Positions 1-5,213 of a stretch of 5,213 nt of DNA are shown here, one piece after another. Under the pieces are notes generated by a model. The model was not told the origin of the DNA. It saw only the letters and a list, made by a program, of their open reading frames with translations, and did not search any database. Made by a program: the position numbers and the translations under genes. Every line of letters begins with the position of its first letter. The first letter of the stretch is position 1. This stretch comes from Gammaproteobacteria bacterium (GTDB lineage: Bacteria > Pseudomonadota > Gammaproteobacteria > Steroidobacterales > Steroidobacteraceae): positions 1-5,213 of the forward strand of contig PMNQ01000128.1 in the NCBI GenBank assembly GCA_003162555.1, given 5' to 3'.

Positions 1-35
1 ATGGTCGTTGAGTGCGGGTCGAAGACCTGGCTCAT
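1..35 (-). CDS. hslV: ATP-dependent protease subunit HslV, N-terminal 11 codons only (cut by window edge)
   Basis: HslV is the threonine-protease subunit of the cytoplasmic HslUV (ClpQY) complex, which degrades misfolded and regulatory proteins. Only the start is visible: ATG at 35 reads MSQVFDPHSTT and then the first two bases (AT) of a codon that would fit Ile. HslV proteins have a short propeptide followed by a Thr-Thr-Ile-Val stretch whose first Thr becomes the N-terminal nucleophile, so Thr10 would be the catalytic residue after removal of nine residues. A good AGGGG ribosome binding site lies six bases upstream of the ATG. The gene starts 25 bases after the xerC stop, and xerC-hslV-hslU is a known order in some gammaproteobacteria. 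The call rests on very few residues plus context, and the bases left of the window would settle it. Confidence 0.68.
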   Translation of the reverse strand, partial: MSQVFDPHSTT

Positions 36-41
36 CAGCAG

Positions 42-46
42 CCCCT
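42..46 (-). promoter_or_regulatory. Ribosome binding site of hslV (AGGGG)
   Basis: On the minus strand the bases read AGGGG, six bases before the ATG at 35. This is the clearest Shine-Dalgarno match in the minus-strand gene set. It lies in the 25-base gap after the xerC stop and supports translation starting at 35. Confidence 0.6.
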
Positions 47-60
47 GTGTTTACAAAGAG

Positions 61-960
61 TTACCCGCGCCGGCGGGCGCGCGGATGCGAACTTTCGTAA
101 ATGCGGGCGAGGTGCTGGAAATCAAGGTGGGTGTAGATCTGCGTGGTGCTGATGCTGGCGTGGCCGAGCAGTTCCTGCACGGCGCGCAGGTCGCGGCTCG
201 ATTCGAGCAGGTGCGTGGCAAAGGAATGGCGGAACAGATGCGGATGCACGCCCTGCGGCAGGCCCTGCGCGCGCGCGTGGCGCGCCACCAGCAACTGCAC
301 CGCGCGGCCGCCGAGCCGCCGCCCACGGTGATTGATGAATACGGCCGTCTCGCCGGCTGCGGCCAGCGCGGCGCGTTCGCGCAGCCAGCTTCGGAGCGCG
401 GCCACCGCCTGCTTGCCGACCGGCATGATGCGCACCTTGCGGCCCTTGCCCAGCACGCGCACGGTGCGATCGGCCAGATCAAGGTTTTCCAGATCGAGAC
501 CGGTCAGTTCCGTGAGCCGGAGCCCGGAGGAATACAGCAGTTCCATCATCGCCAGGTCGCGCCACTGCAGCGCGTCGCGCGGCGTCATCGACAGGAGCCG
601 TCCCATCTGATCGACATCGAGCGTATGCGGCAGGCGCTTGCCGGCTTTCGGCGCGCTGATGCCGACGGCCGGGTTGGCGCTCACCGCGCCCTCGCGTATC
701 AGGTAACCGAAGAAGGTGCGCAAGGCCGACAGCCGGCGCTGCACGCTGCGCGCCTGCAGTCCGCCGGCGTGGCTGCGCGCGGCAAAGCTGCGCACATGCT
801 GGCCGTCAATGCGTGTGTAGTCGCTGATGCCCTGCTGCACGCACCATTGCGCGAAGGCGTCGAGTTCGCGCCGGTAGGCGCTGACCGTCAGCGGCGAGAG
901 GCGCCGCTCGCTGGCGAGGTGCTGCTGGAAGCGCTCGATCCAGTTTACTGCGGTGCCCAT
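61..960 (-). CDS. xerC: Tyrosine recombinase XerC
   Basis: XerC acts with XerD at the chromosomal dif site to resolve chromosome dimers before cell division. The protein is 299 residues from ATG 960; E. coli XerC is 298. An N-terminal SAM-like core-binding domain covers about residues 5-90 and the catalytic domain about 105-295. All expected catalytic residues are visible (numbering from ATG 960): Arg148 in SGLRLTEL, Lys172 in LGKGRK, His241 and Arg244 in HPHLFRHSF, His267 in LLGHASISTTQ, and Tyr276 in QIYTHLDFQHLA. The IYTHLDFQHLA tail is characteristic of XerC rather than of a phage integrase. An in-frame GTG at 978 would add six residues but has no ribosome binding site. ATG 960 puts the ERF motif at the same distance from Met as in E. 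coli and has a weak GGGA upstream. It follows the DUF484 gene, its usual partner, and precedes hslV. Confidence 0.96.
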   Translation of the reverse strand: MGTAVNWIERFQQHLASERRLSPLTVSAYRRELDAFAQWCVQQGISDYTRIDGQHVRSFAARSHAGGLQARSVQRRLSALRTFFGYLIREGAVSANPAVGISAPKAGKRLPHTLDVDQMGRLLSMTPRDALQWRDLAMMELLYSSGLRLTELTGLDLENLDLADRTVRVLGKGRKVRIMPVGKQAVAALRSWLRERAALAAAGETAVFINHRGRRLGGRAVQLLVARHARAQGLPQGVHPHLFRHSFATHLLESSRDLRAVQELLGHASISTTQIYTHLDFQHLARIYESSHPRARRRG

Positions 961-995
961 GGATTGTGGCAGTCCCACTTAAGGGCACAGGCGAT

Positions 996-1706
996 TCAAG
1001 CGCGCGCGAGCGAATCCGCAATCAACTCCGCCATGCGCGACAGGAACTCGGTGCTCATACCCGGATGAAAATGATCGCGGTCGACGCTGCCGATCGCCAG
1101 CAGCCCTGGTGGCGACAGCGCGGTCAGCGGAATCAGTGCCACCGAGCTGATGGCCGCGCTGTCATTGCCGAACAGGAAATCGCGCTGGCTGTCGCGCACC
1201 TGGCCGCAGCGCGGCTTGCCACTGCCGAACAGTGATTCAAAGCTCTTCAGGATTGCATCGTCGCTCGCCACCAGACGCACGAAATGACTCGGTGCATCGC
1301 CGGGCGGCACGCCGGCGGCCGCGGTGGGCAGCACCAGCACAGCGTGGTAAGCGTCGAAATCCTCGCGCAGACTTGCCTCGACCTGCACGAGCGCCTGCTC
1401 GCGTGTCGAGGTGCGCACCAGCCGGCGCGTGAAGCGATGGATCTTGTCGGCGAGCGCATCGTTGGCACGTGCCACGCGCACGAATTCCGCCAGCTTCTGT
1501 TCGCTGGCTGCCTGCTTTTCGCGCAGCACTTCCACCTGGCGCTCGATCAGCGAGACCGTGCTGCCGGTGCGCGGGTGCACCAGCCGCAGGCGCGTCAGCA
1601 GCTGCGGGTGCCGGTCGAACAGGTCGGGATGCTGCTGCAGGTACTGGCCGATTGCCTGCTCGTCGATGGTTTCGGCACTTATCCCTTGCGCGGATTTGCT
1701 GCTCAT
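996..1706 (-). CDS. DUF484 family protein (GAF-like fold), function unassigned
   Basis: The product is a 236-residue soluble protein of the DUF484 family, usually found between dapF and xerC in gammaproteobacteria. Its biochemical role is not established. Visible family hallmarks are the N-terminal QYLQQHPDLFDRHPQLL motif (about residues 21-37), the SLIERQVEVLREK segment (52-64) leading into a probable coiled coil to about residue 95, and a C-terminal GAF-like part with GLLAIGSVDRDHFHPGMSTEFL (201-222). I see no signal peptide or membrane segment. ATG 1706 is chosen because the family N-terminus begins about 20 residues later; the same frame stays open upstream to 2168, but that extension lies antiparallel-free inside dapF in another frame and has no family similarity. 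A GGGGA precedes the start by nine bases. The gene begins 28 bases after the dapF stop and ends 35 bases before xerC. Confidence 0.92.
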   Translation of the reverse strand: MSSKSAQGISAETIDEQAIGQYLQQHPDLFDRHPQLLTRLRLVHPRTGSTVSLIERQVEVLREKQAASEQKLAEFVRVARANDALADKIHRFTRRLVRTSTREQALVQVEASLREDFDAYHAVLVLPTAAAGVPPGDAPSHFVRLVASDDAILKSFESLFGSGKPRCGQVRDSQRDFLFGNDSAAISSVALIPLTALSPPGLLAIGSVDRDHFHPGMSTEFLSRMAELIADSLARA

Positions 1707-1734
1707 CCTGTTGGATCCCCTTGCGATGACTGAT

Positions 1735-2568
1735 TCAGATCTCGGCCTGCCCGGTAAATGCGACGCTGGCAGGACCGGTAAGCCACACATGCTCGCCCGG
1801 ACCATGCCAGTGTACGCTGAGCCGGCCGCCGGGAACATGCACCTCGACCTCAGGCCCAAGTACGCCGAGGTTGCGGCCGACGATGACTGCGGCGCAGGCG
1901 CCGGTGCCGCAGGCCAGGGTCTCGCCCGCGCCACGCTCGTACACGCGCAACCGGATGTGCGCGGCGTCGACGATCTCCATGAAGCCCACGTTGACCTGGC
2001 GCGGAAAACTCGCGTGCGCCTGCAGGGCACGGCCGATGCGCTCGACCGGTGCGCTCTCGACCGCCGCCACGCGCAGCACGGCGTGCGGATTGCCGATCGA
2101 CACGGCGCCGAACTCGAGCACATCGCCGGCCACCTGCAGCGTGTAATTGGCCTCGGCCGCCACCGCAAGGAATGGCAGGGCGCGCGGCTCGAAGTCGGGC
2201 ACGCCCAGATCCACCGACACGCGGCCGTCGGCGTATACGCGCGCGGCGACGTTGCCGGCGGTGCTGCCCATCAGCACCGAGCCATCGCTCGCCACGCGGC
2301 CATGCAGCTGCAAGTAACGCGCCACGCAGCGCGCGCCGTTGCCGCTCTGCTCGACCTCGCCGCCGTCGGCATTGAATACGCGGTAGTGCACGGCGGTGCC
2401 CGCTGCGCGCGGAGGCTCAAGCACCAGGGCCTGGTCGAAGCCGACACCGGCGTGGCGGTCGGCGAGCGCGCGCCACTGGGCGATGCTCGGGAGCGTTGCA
2501 CCGGCAGCCGCCTCCAGCAGCAGGAAATCATTGCCGAGGCCGTGCAGCTTGGTGAAAGCGATGCGCAT
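1735..2568 (-). CDS. dapF: Diaminopimelate epimerase DapF, with Ser in place of the first catalytic Cys
   Basis: DapF converts LL-diaminopimelate to meso-diaminopimelate in the cytoplasm, the last shared step before lysine and peptidoglycan crosslinking. The protein has 277 residues (E. coli 274) and is full length. Visible family motifs are KLHGLGNDF (7-15), DRHAGVGFDQ (38-47), FNADG (65-69), GNPHAV (159-164), VNVGF (192-196), YERGAGETLACGTGACAA (210-227) and PGGRL (246-250). The second catalytic Cys is present as Cys220, and the substrate-contacting Asn13, Asn66, Asn193, Glu211 and Arg212 are in place. The first catalytic Cys (E. coli Cys73, in QCGNGARC) is Ser75 here, coded by AGC at 2344-2346; one base change from TGC would explain it. 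The enzyme may be altered, or Ser may be normal in this lineage. The start has an AAGGG ten bases upstream that overlaps the hisN stop codon, with only 13 bases between the two genes, suggesting coupled translation. Confidence 0.96.
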   Translation of the reverse strand: MRIAFTKLHGLGNDFLLLEAAAGATLPSIAQWRALADRHAGVGFDQALVLEPPRAAGTAVHYRVFNADGGEVEQSGNGARCVARYLQLHGRVASDGSVLMGSTAGNVAARVYADGRVSVDLGVPDFEPRALPFLAVAAEANYTLQVAGDVLEFGAVSIGNPHAVLRVAAVESAPVERIGRALQAHASFPRQVNVGFMEIVDAAHIRLRVYERGAGETLACGTGACAAVIVGRNLGVLGPEVEVHVPGGRLSVHWHGPGEHVWLTGPASVAFTGQAEI

Positions 2569-2581
2569 GGGTGCGGAACCC

Positions 2582-3370
2582 TTAAGCGTCGCGCAACGCA
2601 GCGACCGCCTGCGTCCACAGGGCCTCGGTCGCGGCGGCCACCACGCGCTCCGCGGACTGACTCGTCAGCGGCCGGCCCTCCCAGTCGCTGATGCGGCCGC
2701 CGGCGCCCAGCACCACCGGCACCAGGGCCTGGAAATCATGCGGTTTCAGCGCCGACTCGATCACCAGATCGCAGTGCCCCGAGGCCAGCAGACCGTAGAT
2801 GTAGCAATCGCCGCCGTAGCGCCGCAACTGTGCGCGGCGTGTGCAGGCTTCGTAGCGCTTCAGCTCGTCGCCGCGAAAGCAGTCAGTCGAGGTGCAGTAG
2901 ACGCGCGCCTGCCCGATCGCGGCGCAGCCGCTGGTGCGCGCGGGCGCGCCATTGAACGTGGTCGCCATGCCTTCGGCACCGACCCAGCGTTCGCCCATCG
3001 CGGGCGCTTCGATGAGTCCGAGCACGGCACGCGACTGATGCTCGAGCGCGATCAGCGTGCCGAACAGCGGAAAACCGGTGACAAAGCTCTTGGTGCCGTC
3101 GATCGGATCCAGCACCCAGCTGAATTCCGCGCCGGCCTCGGCAGCGAACTCCTCGCCGCGGATGCCGTGGGTCGGAAATTCGGCGCGGATGAGGCGGCGC
3201 ATTTCGGTCTCGATGGCGCGGTCGGCGATCGTGACCGGACTGTGGTCGGCTTTCTGCTCCACTTCGATCGGCTGGCGAAAGTAACCGCGGGCGATGCCAC
3301 GCGCGGCATCCGCCAGCGCATGGCCAAGCGCCAGTGCGCGCGGAAAATCGCCGTGCCGGGCGTAACTCAT
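2582..3370 (-). CDS. hisN: Histidinol-phosphatase of the inositol monophosphatase family (HisN type)
   Basis: HisN-type enzymes dephosphorylate L-histidinol phosphate to histidinol, the penultimate metabolite of histidine synthesis, in the cytoplasm with Mg2+. The product is 262 residues from ATG 3370. Metal and phosphate motifs of the IMPase superfamily are visible: DHSPVTIADRAIE (42-54), GEE (72-74), WVLDPIDGTKSF (85-96, with Asp88 and Asp91) and LKPHDF (208-213, with Asp212). The GGDCYIYGLLASGHCDLVIE block (186-205) and the GAGGRISDWEGRPL end (222-235) fit the HisN branch better than SuhB or CysQ, but activity on inositol phosphate or another substrate cannot be excluded. The frame is open to an ATG at 3466, yet that extension lies inside the intergenic repeat and lacks family sequence; ATG 3394 has no ribosome binding site. 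ATG 3370 has a GGAG three bases upstream, rather close. It is the first gene of the minus-strand set. Confidence 0.88.
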   Translation of the reverse strand: MSYARHGDFPRALALGHALADAARGIARGYFRQPIEVEQKADHSPVTIADRAIETEMRRLIRAEFPTHGIRGEEFAAEAGAEFSWVLDPIDGTKSFVTGFPLFGTLIALEHQSRAVLGLIEAPAMGERWVGAEGMATTFNGAPARTSGCAAIGQARVYCTSTDCFRGDELKRYEACTRRAQLRRYGGDCYIYGLLASGHCDLVIESALKPHDFQALVPVVLGAGGRISDWEGRPLTSQSAERVVAAATEALWTQAVAALRDA

Positions 3371-3373
3371 GTG

Positions 3374-3377
3374 CTCC
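3374..3377 (-). promoter_or_regulatory. Putative ribosome binding site of hisN (GGAG)
   Basis: Minus-strand GGAG lies three bases before ATG 3370. It is immediately adjacent to the outer end of the inverted-repeat element at 3378, so the element ends right at the translation start region. The spacing is shorter than ideal, which keeps confidence moderate. Confidence 0.4.
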
Positions 3378-3449
3378 AGGGCCTGTTGACACATAGGCCG
3401 TCGATGCGGCCGTGCCCAGTTTTGCGCAGGGCAAGGCGCGACGACCGAT

Positions 3450-3466
3450 ATGTACTGGATGTACAT
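3450..3466. other. Hairpin in left arm of the repeat element
   Basis: A perfect six-base stem (3450-3455 with 3461-3466, ATGTAC/GTACAT) encloses a five-base loop TGGAT. It lies between the shared CAAGGCGCG and GAGCAACGCCG blocks of the left arm, the same place as the hairpin of the right arm. Confidence 0.55.
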
Positions 3467-3514
3467 GAGGGAGGAGCAACGCCGCCCTGTGCAAACTTAA
3501 GCCGGCCCTGGAAG

Positions 3515-3607
3515 GTTGCGCTCAAAATGCTTTCATACGGCGTTGCTCGGCGCTGACGTGGAACAACCACGCCGCGCGCCTTGTCTGCAAGAATTTTGAG
3601 CAGCAAC
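3515..3607. other. Long nested imperfect hairpin in right half of the repeat element
   Basis: Bases 3515-3528 pair with 3593-3607 with one bulged base (GTTGCGCTCAAAAT against ATTTTGAGCAGCAAC). Pairing continues imperfectly inward between 3530-3540 and 3581-3591. Inside this sits a second stem, GGCGC 3549-3553 with GCGCC 3576-3580, capped by CGTGG 3557-3561 with CCACG 3567-3571 and a five-base loop AACAA. Pairings were found by eye; no folding energy was computed. It could act as RNA (a terminator-like or stability structure) or as single-stranded DNA. No T-run follows, so a classic intrinsic terminator is not supported. Confidence 0.55.
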
Positions 3608-3639
3608 GCATCGACGTCCTGAGTGTGAACAGGCCCTAG

Positions 3640-3645
3640 TATAAT
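3640..3645 (+). promoter_or_regulatory. Candidate -10 promoter box (TATAAT) for the flavoprotein gene
   Basis: A perfect TATAAT lies 30 bases upstream of the flavoprotein start and two bases outside the inverted-repeat element, in otherwise very GC-rich DNA. The base string 17 positions upstream (3617-3622, TCCTGA) is a poor -35 match and lies inside the right arm of the element. No extended -10 TGn is present. An activator or another sigma subunit would be needed to explain a weak -35, so this remains a candidate. Confidence 0.4.
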
Positions 3646-3675
3646 CAGCCGCGCGCAGACCCGGGAAACCAATGC

Positions 3676-5213
3676 ATGCAAGATAAAAGTGAATTTCCGA
3701 CCCAGGCGCGCGCGGTGGTCATCGGCGGCGGCATCGTCGGTTGCTCGACCGCATACCACCTCGCCAAACTCGGCTGGAAGGACACACTGGTCGTCGAGCG
3801 GCACAAACTGACCTCCGGGTCCACGCACCACGCCGCGGGCCTGGTCGGGCAACTGCGCAGCAGCGCGAACATCACGCAGCTGTTGGGTCATTCCGTCACG
3901 CTCTACAACACGCTCGAGGCCGAGACCGGTTTGGCGAGTGGCTGGAAGATGAACGGCGGCCTGCGTCTGGCGTGCAATCCAGCACGCTGGATTGAGCTCA
4001 AGCGGCAGGCCACCACGGCGCGCTCTTTCGGGCTCGAGGTGCAGCTGCTGTCGCCGCGCGAGGCGCAGGCGCTGTGGCCGCTGATGGATGTGTCCGACCT
4101 GGTGGGCGCGGCGTTTCTGCCGACCGACGGGCAGGTCAATCCTTCCGACATCACGCAGTCGCTCGCGAAGGGCGCGCGCATGCGCGGGGCGCGCATCTTC
4201 GAGGACACCACGGTAGTCGGCATCGAGATCGAGCAGGGGCGTGTGGCGGCGGTGCTCACCAGCCGTGGCCGCGTCGCCTGCGAGGTGGTCGTCAACTGCG
4301 CCGGCCAATGGGCGCGGCAGGTCGGCGCGCTGGCGGGCGTCAACGTGCCGCTGGTTTCGGTGCAGCATCAATACCTGATTACCGAAGCGATTCCAGGCAT
4401 CACGCGTGGATTGCCGACGGTGCGCGATCCGGATCGGCTGACCTATTACAAGGAAGACGTCGGTGGCCTGGTGATGGGCGGATACGAGCCCAATCCGCGG
4501 CCCTGGGCGGTCGATGGCTTTCCCGACAATTTCAATTTCCAGCTGTTGCAGCCGGACTGGGATCACTTCCAGCCGATCCTCGATCTGGCGTTGCCGCGCG
4601 TACCGGCGTTGGCCAGTGCCGGCGTCAAGGAGCTTATCAACGGGCCGGAGAGCTTCACTCCGGATGGCAATTTCATCATTGGACCAGCACCTGGTTTGAG
4701 CGGTTACTACATCGGTGCAGGCTTCAATGCTTTCGGCATTGCCTCGGGCGGCGGTGCGGGCAAGGTGCTGGCGGAATGGATCGTCGGCGGCGAGGCGCCC
4801 TTCGATGTGTGGCCGGTAGACAGCCGGCGGTTCGGCGCGCCGCACACCGATATCGACTGGGTGCGTGCGCGCGCGCTGGAGCTGTACGGCAAGCACTACA
4901 CGATTGCCTGGCCAGGTGAGGAACACACAAGCGGCCGTCCGCTGCGCCGCTCGCCGCTGTACGAACAGCTCAAAGCACAGGGCGCCGTGTTTGGCGAGAA
5001 GCTCGGCTGGGAGCGGCCCAACTGGTTTGCCGCAGCGGGCGAGAGCGCGCGCGACGAATACAGCTTCGCGCGCCCTAACTGGTTCGCCGCCGTTGCGCGC
5101 GAACACCAGGCGGCGCGCGAGCGCGTGGCGCTATTCGATCAGACTTCGTTCGCGAAATTCCAGCTCACCGGCCGCGACGCGGAGCGCGCGCTGAGCTGGA
5201 TCTGCGCCAACGA
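3676..5213 (+). CDS. FAD-dependent oxidoreductase with GcvT-like domain, dimethylglycine/sarcosine dehydrogenase type (3' end missing)
   Basis: Proteins of this family oxidise N-methylated amines such as dimethylglycine or sarcosine with FAD and pass the one-carbon unit to tetrahydrofolate. The first 512 residues are visible; relatives have roughly 800-850, so about 300 remain outside. A Rossmann dinucleotide motif VVIGGGIVG lies at residues 14-22, with the ribose-binding Glu41 in VVER. GSTHHAAG (48-55) aligns with the GSTWHAAG of dimethylglycine dehydrogenase, whose His is covalently joined to FAD, so His52 is the likely attachment site. The end of the FAD domain is marked by GPESFTPDGN (323-332) and GAGFNAFGIASGGGAGK (347-363). 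A linker domain follows, and the GcvT-like part begins around SPLYEQL (426-432) and continues through FDQTSFAKF (487-495). ATG 3676 is chosen because GGGAA lies eight bases upstream; an ATG at 3672 is out of frame. The substrate cannot be set from sequence, and no partner gene is in view. Confidence 0.92.
   Translation, partial: MQDKSEFPTQARAVVIGGGIVGCSTAYHLAKLGWKDTLVVERHKLTSGSTHHAAGLVGQLRSSANITQLLGHSVTLYNTLEAETGLASGWKMNGGLRLACNPARWIELKRQATTARSFGLEVQLLSPREAQALWPLMDVSDLVGAAFLPTDGQVNPSDITQSLAKGARMRGARIFEDTTVVGIEIEQGRVAAVLTSRGRVACEVVVNCAGQWARQVGALAGVNVPLVSVQHQYLITEAIPGITRGLPTVRDPDRLTYYKEDVGGLVMGGYEPNPRPWAVDGFPDNFNFQLLQPDWDHFQPILDLALPRVPALASAGVKELINGPESFTPDGNFIIGPAPGLSGYYIGAGFNAFGIASGGGAGKVLAEWIVGGEAPFDVWPVDSRRFGAPHTDIDWVRARALELYGKHYTIAWPGEEHTSGRPLRRSPLYEQLKAQGAVFGEKLGWERPNWFAAAGESARDEYSFARPNWFAAVAREHQAARERVALFDQTSFAKFQLTGRDAERALSWICAN

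Larger units (their letters stand above)
3378..3637. repeat. About 260-base inverted-repeat element filling the divergent intergenic region
   Basis: The ends 3378-3408 and 3607-3637 are inverted copies of each other, matching at 27 of 31 positions, and begin AGGGCCTGTT reading inward from either side. The similarity continues further in: CAAGGCGCG occurs 54 bases in from both ends with no gap, and GAGCAACGCCG (3474-3484, and its complement at 3538-3548) marks the inner edge of both arms. The arms are therefore 107 and 100 bases around a 53-base centre. No long credible reading frame lies inside, so it is non-coding. I see no clear target duplication at the flanks (CTCC on the left, AGTA on the right). 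This layout suits a miniature inverted-repeat transposable element or a large REP-like palindromic repeat. The family is not recognised, and copy number cannot be judged from one window. Confidence 0.75.

Noticed and set aside
1..1068. 355-codon plus-strand frame opposite xerC
   Set aside because: It is a shadow of xerC with compositional bias and no family motifs. The plus-strand frames at 1411-2691 and 2396-3556 are rejected for the same reason.
1707..2168. N-terminal extension of the DUF484 frame into dapF
   Set aside because: The extension overlaps dapF in a different frame and is Arg/Ser/Ala-rich without family sequence; the DUF484 N-terminal motif fits a start at 1706.
978..2586. CTTAAG hexamers at 978, 2581 and 3496
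   Set aside because: They are rare words in high-GC DNA, two of them at gene boundaries, but three scattered copies without shared flanks do not support a motif.
3386..3391. Perfect TTGACA in the left end of the element
   Set aside because: No -10 box follows at 16-18 bases on the plus strand (the region is GC-rich GCGGCC), and it faces into the element; treated as part of the repeat end.
3371..3466. 32-residue N-terminal extension of HisN
   Set aside because: It lies inside the non-coding inverted-repeat element and has no similarity to the family; ATG 3370 has a ribosome binding site.
3378..3637. Integron attC site
   Set aside because: Size and folding invite the comparison, but the ends lack the GTTRRRY/RYYYAAC core pair, and no cassette or integrase is near. 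XerC here is the housekeeping recombinase, not IntI.
5026..5094. Repeated R-P-N-W-F-A-A motif within the flavoprotein
   Set aside because: The two copies (about residues 450 and 463) are normal for the linker to the GcvT-like domain in this family, where W-E-R-P-N-W-F is followed by a similar N-W-F segment; not a recent duplication.
3367..5106. 579-codon open frame on the minus strand opposite the flavoprotein gene
   Set aside because: It is antisense to a clear conserved gene, has Arg/Ala/Gln/His-rich low-information composition and no recognisable domain. High GC content routinely leaves such frames open.

Overview
The window looks like chromosomal DNA from a high-GC gammaproteobacterium. 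All genes are compact and strongly GC-biased at third positions. The minus-strand order (histidinol-phosphatase, dapF, DUF484 gene, xerC, hslV) resembles the dapF-DUF484-xerC core of Gammaproteobacteria, and the link to hslV suggests the Xanthomonadales/Nevskiales side of the class. That placement is inference from gene order and protein flavour, not a phylogenetic result.

Bases 1-3370 hold five tightly spaced minus-strand genes, probably one operon read from right to left. They are hisN (histidinol-phosphatase, 2582-3370), dapF (diaminopimelate epimerase, 1735-2568), a DUF484 gene (996-1706), xerC (tyrosine recombinase for chromosome dimer resolution, 61-960), and the first 11 codons of hslV (protease subunit of the HslUV complex, 1-35), cut by the window edge. 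The gaps are 13, 28, 35 and 25 bases. The operon mixes histidine synthesis, lysine/peptidoglycan precursor synthesis, chromosome segregation and protein quality control.

Bases 3371-3675 are a 305-base divergent intergenic region, and most of it is one structured repeat. An element of about 260 bases (3378-3637) is bounded by 31-base inverted ends matching at 27 positions. Each arm carries the same order of conserved blocks around a small hairpin whose stem sequence differs between arms. The element lies within a few bases of the hisN start on one side and of a perfect TATAAT box on the other. I do not recognise it as a named family.

Bases 3676-5213 hold the 5' part of a plus-strand gene for a two-domain flavoprotein of the dimethylglycine/sarcosine dehydrogenase type: an FAD-dependent amine oxidase domain followed by the start of a GcvT-like folate-binding domain. 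It runs off the right edge.

The two most notable points are the long inverted-repeat element and a Ser at the position of the first catalytic Cys of DapF. I see no tRNA, rRNA, CRISPR array, complete transposase gene or phage gene.
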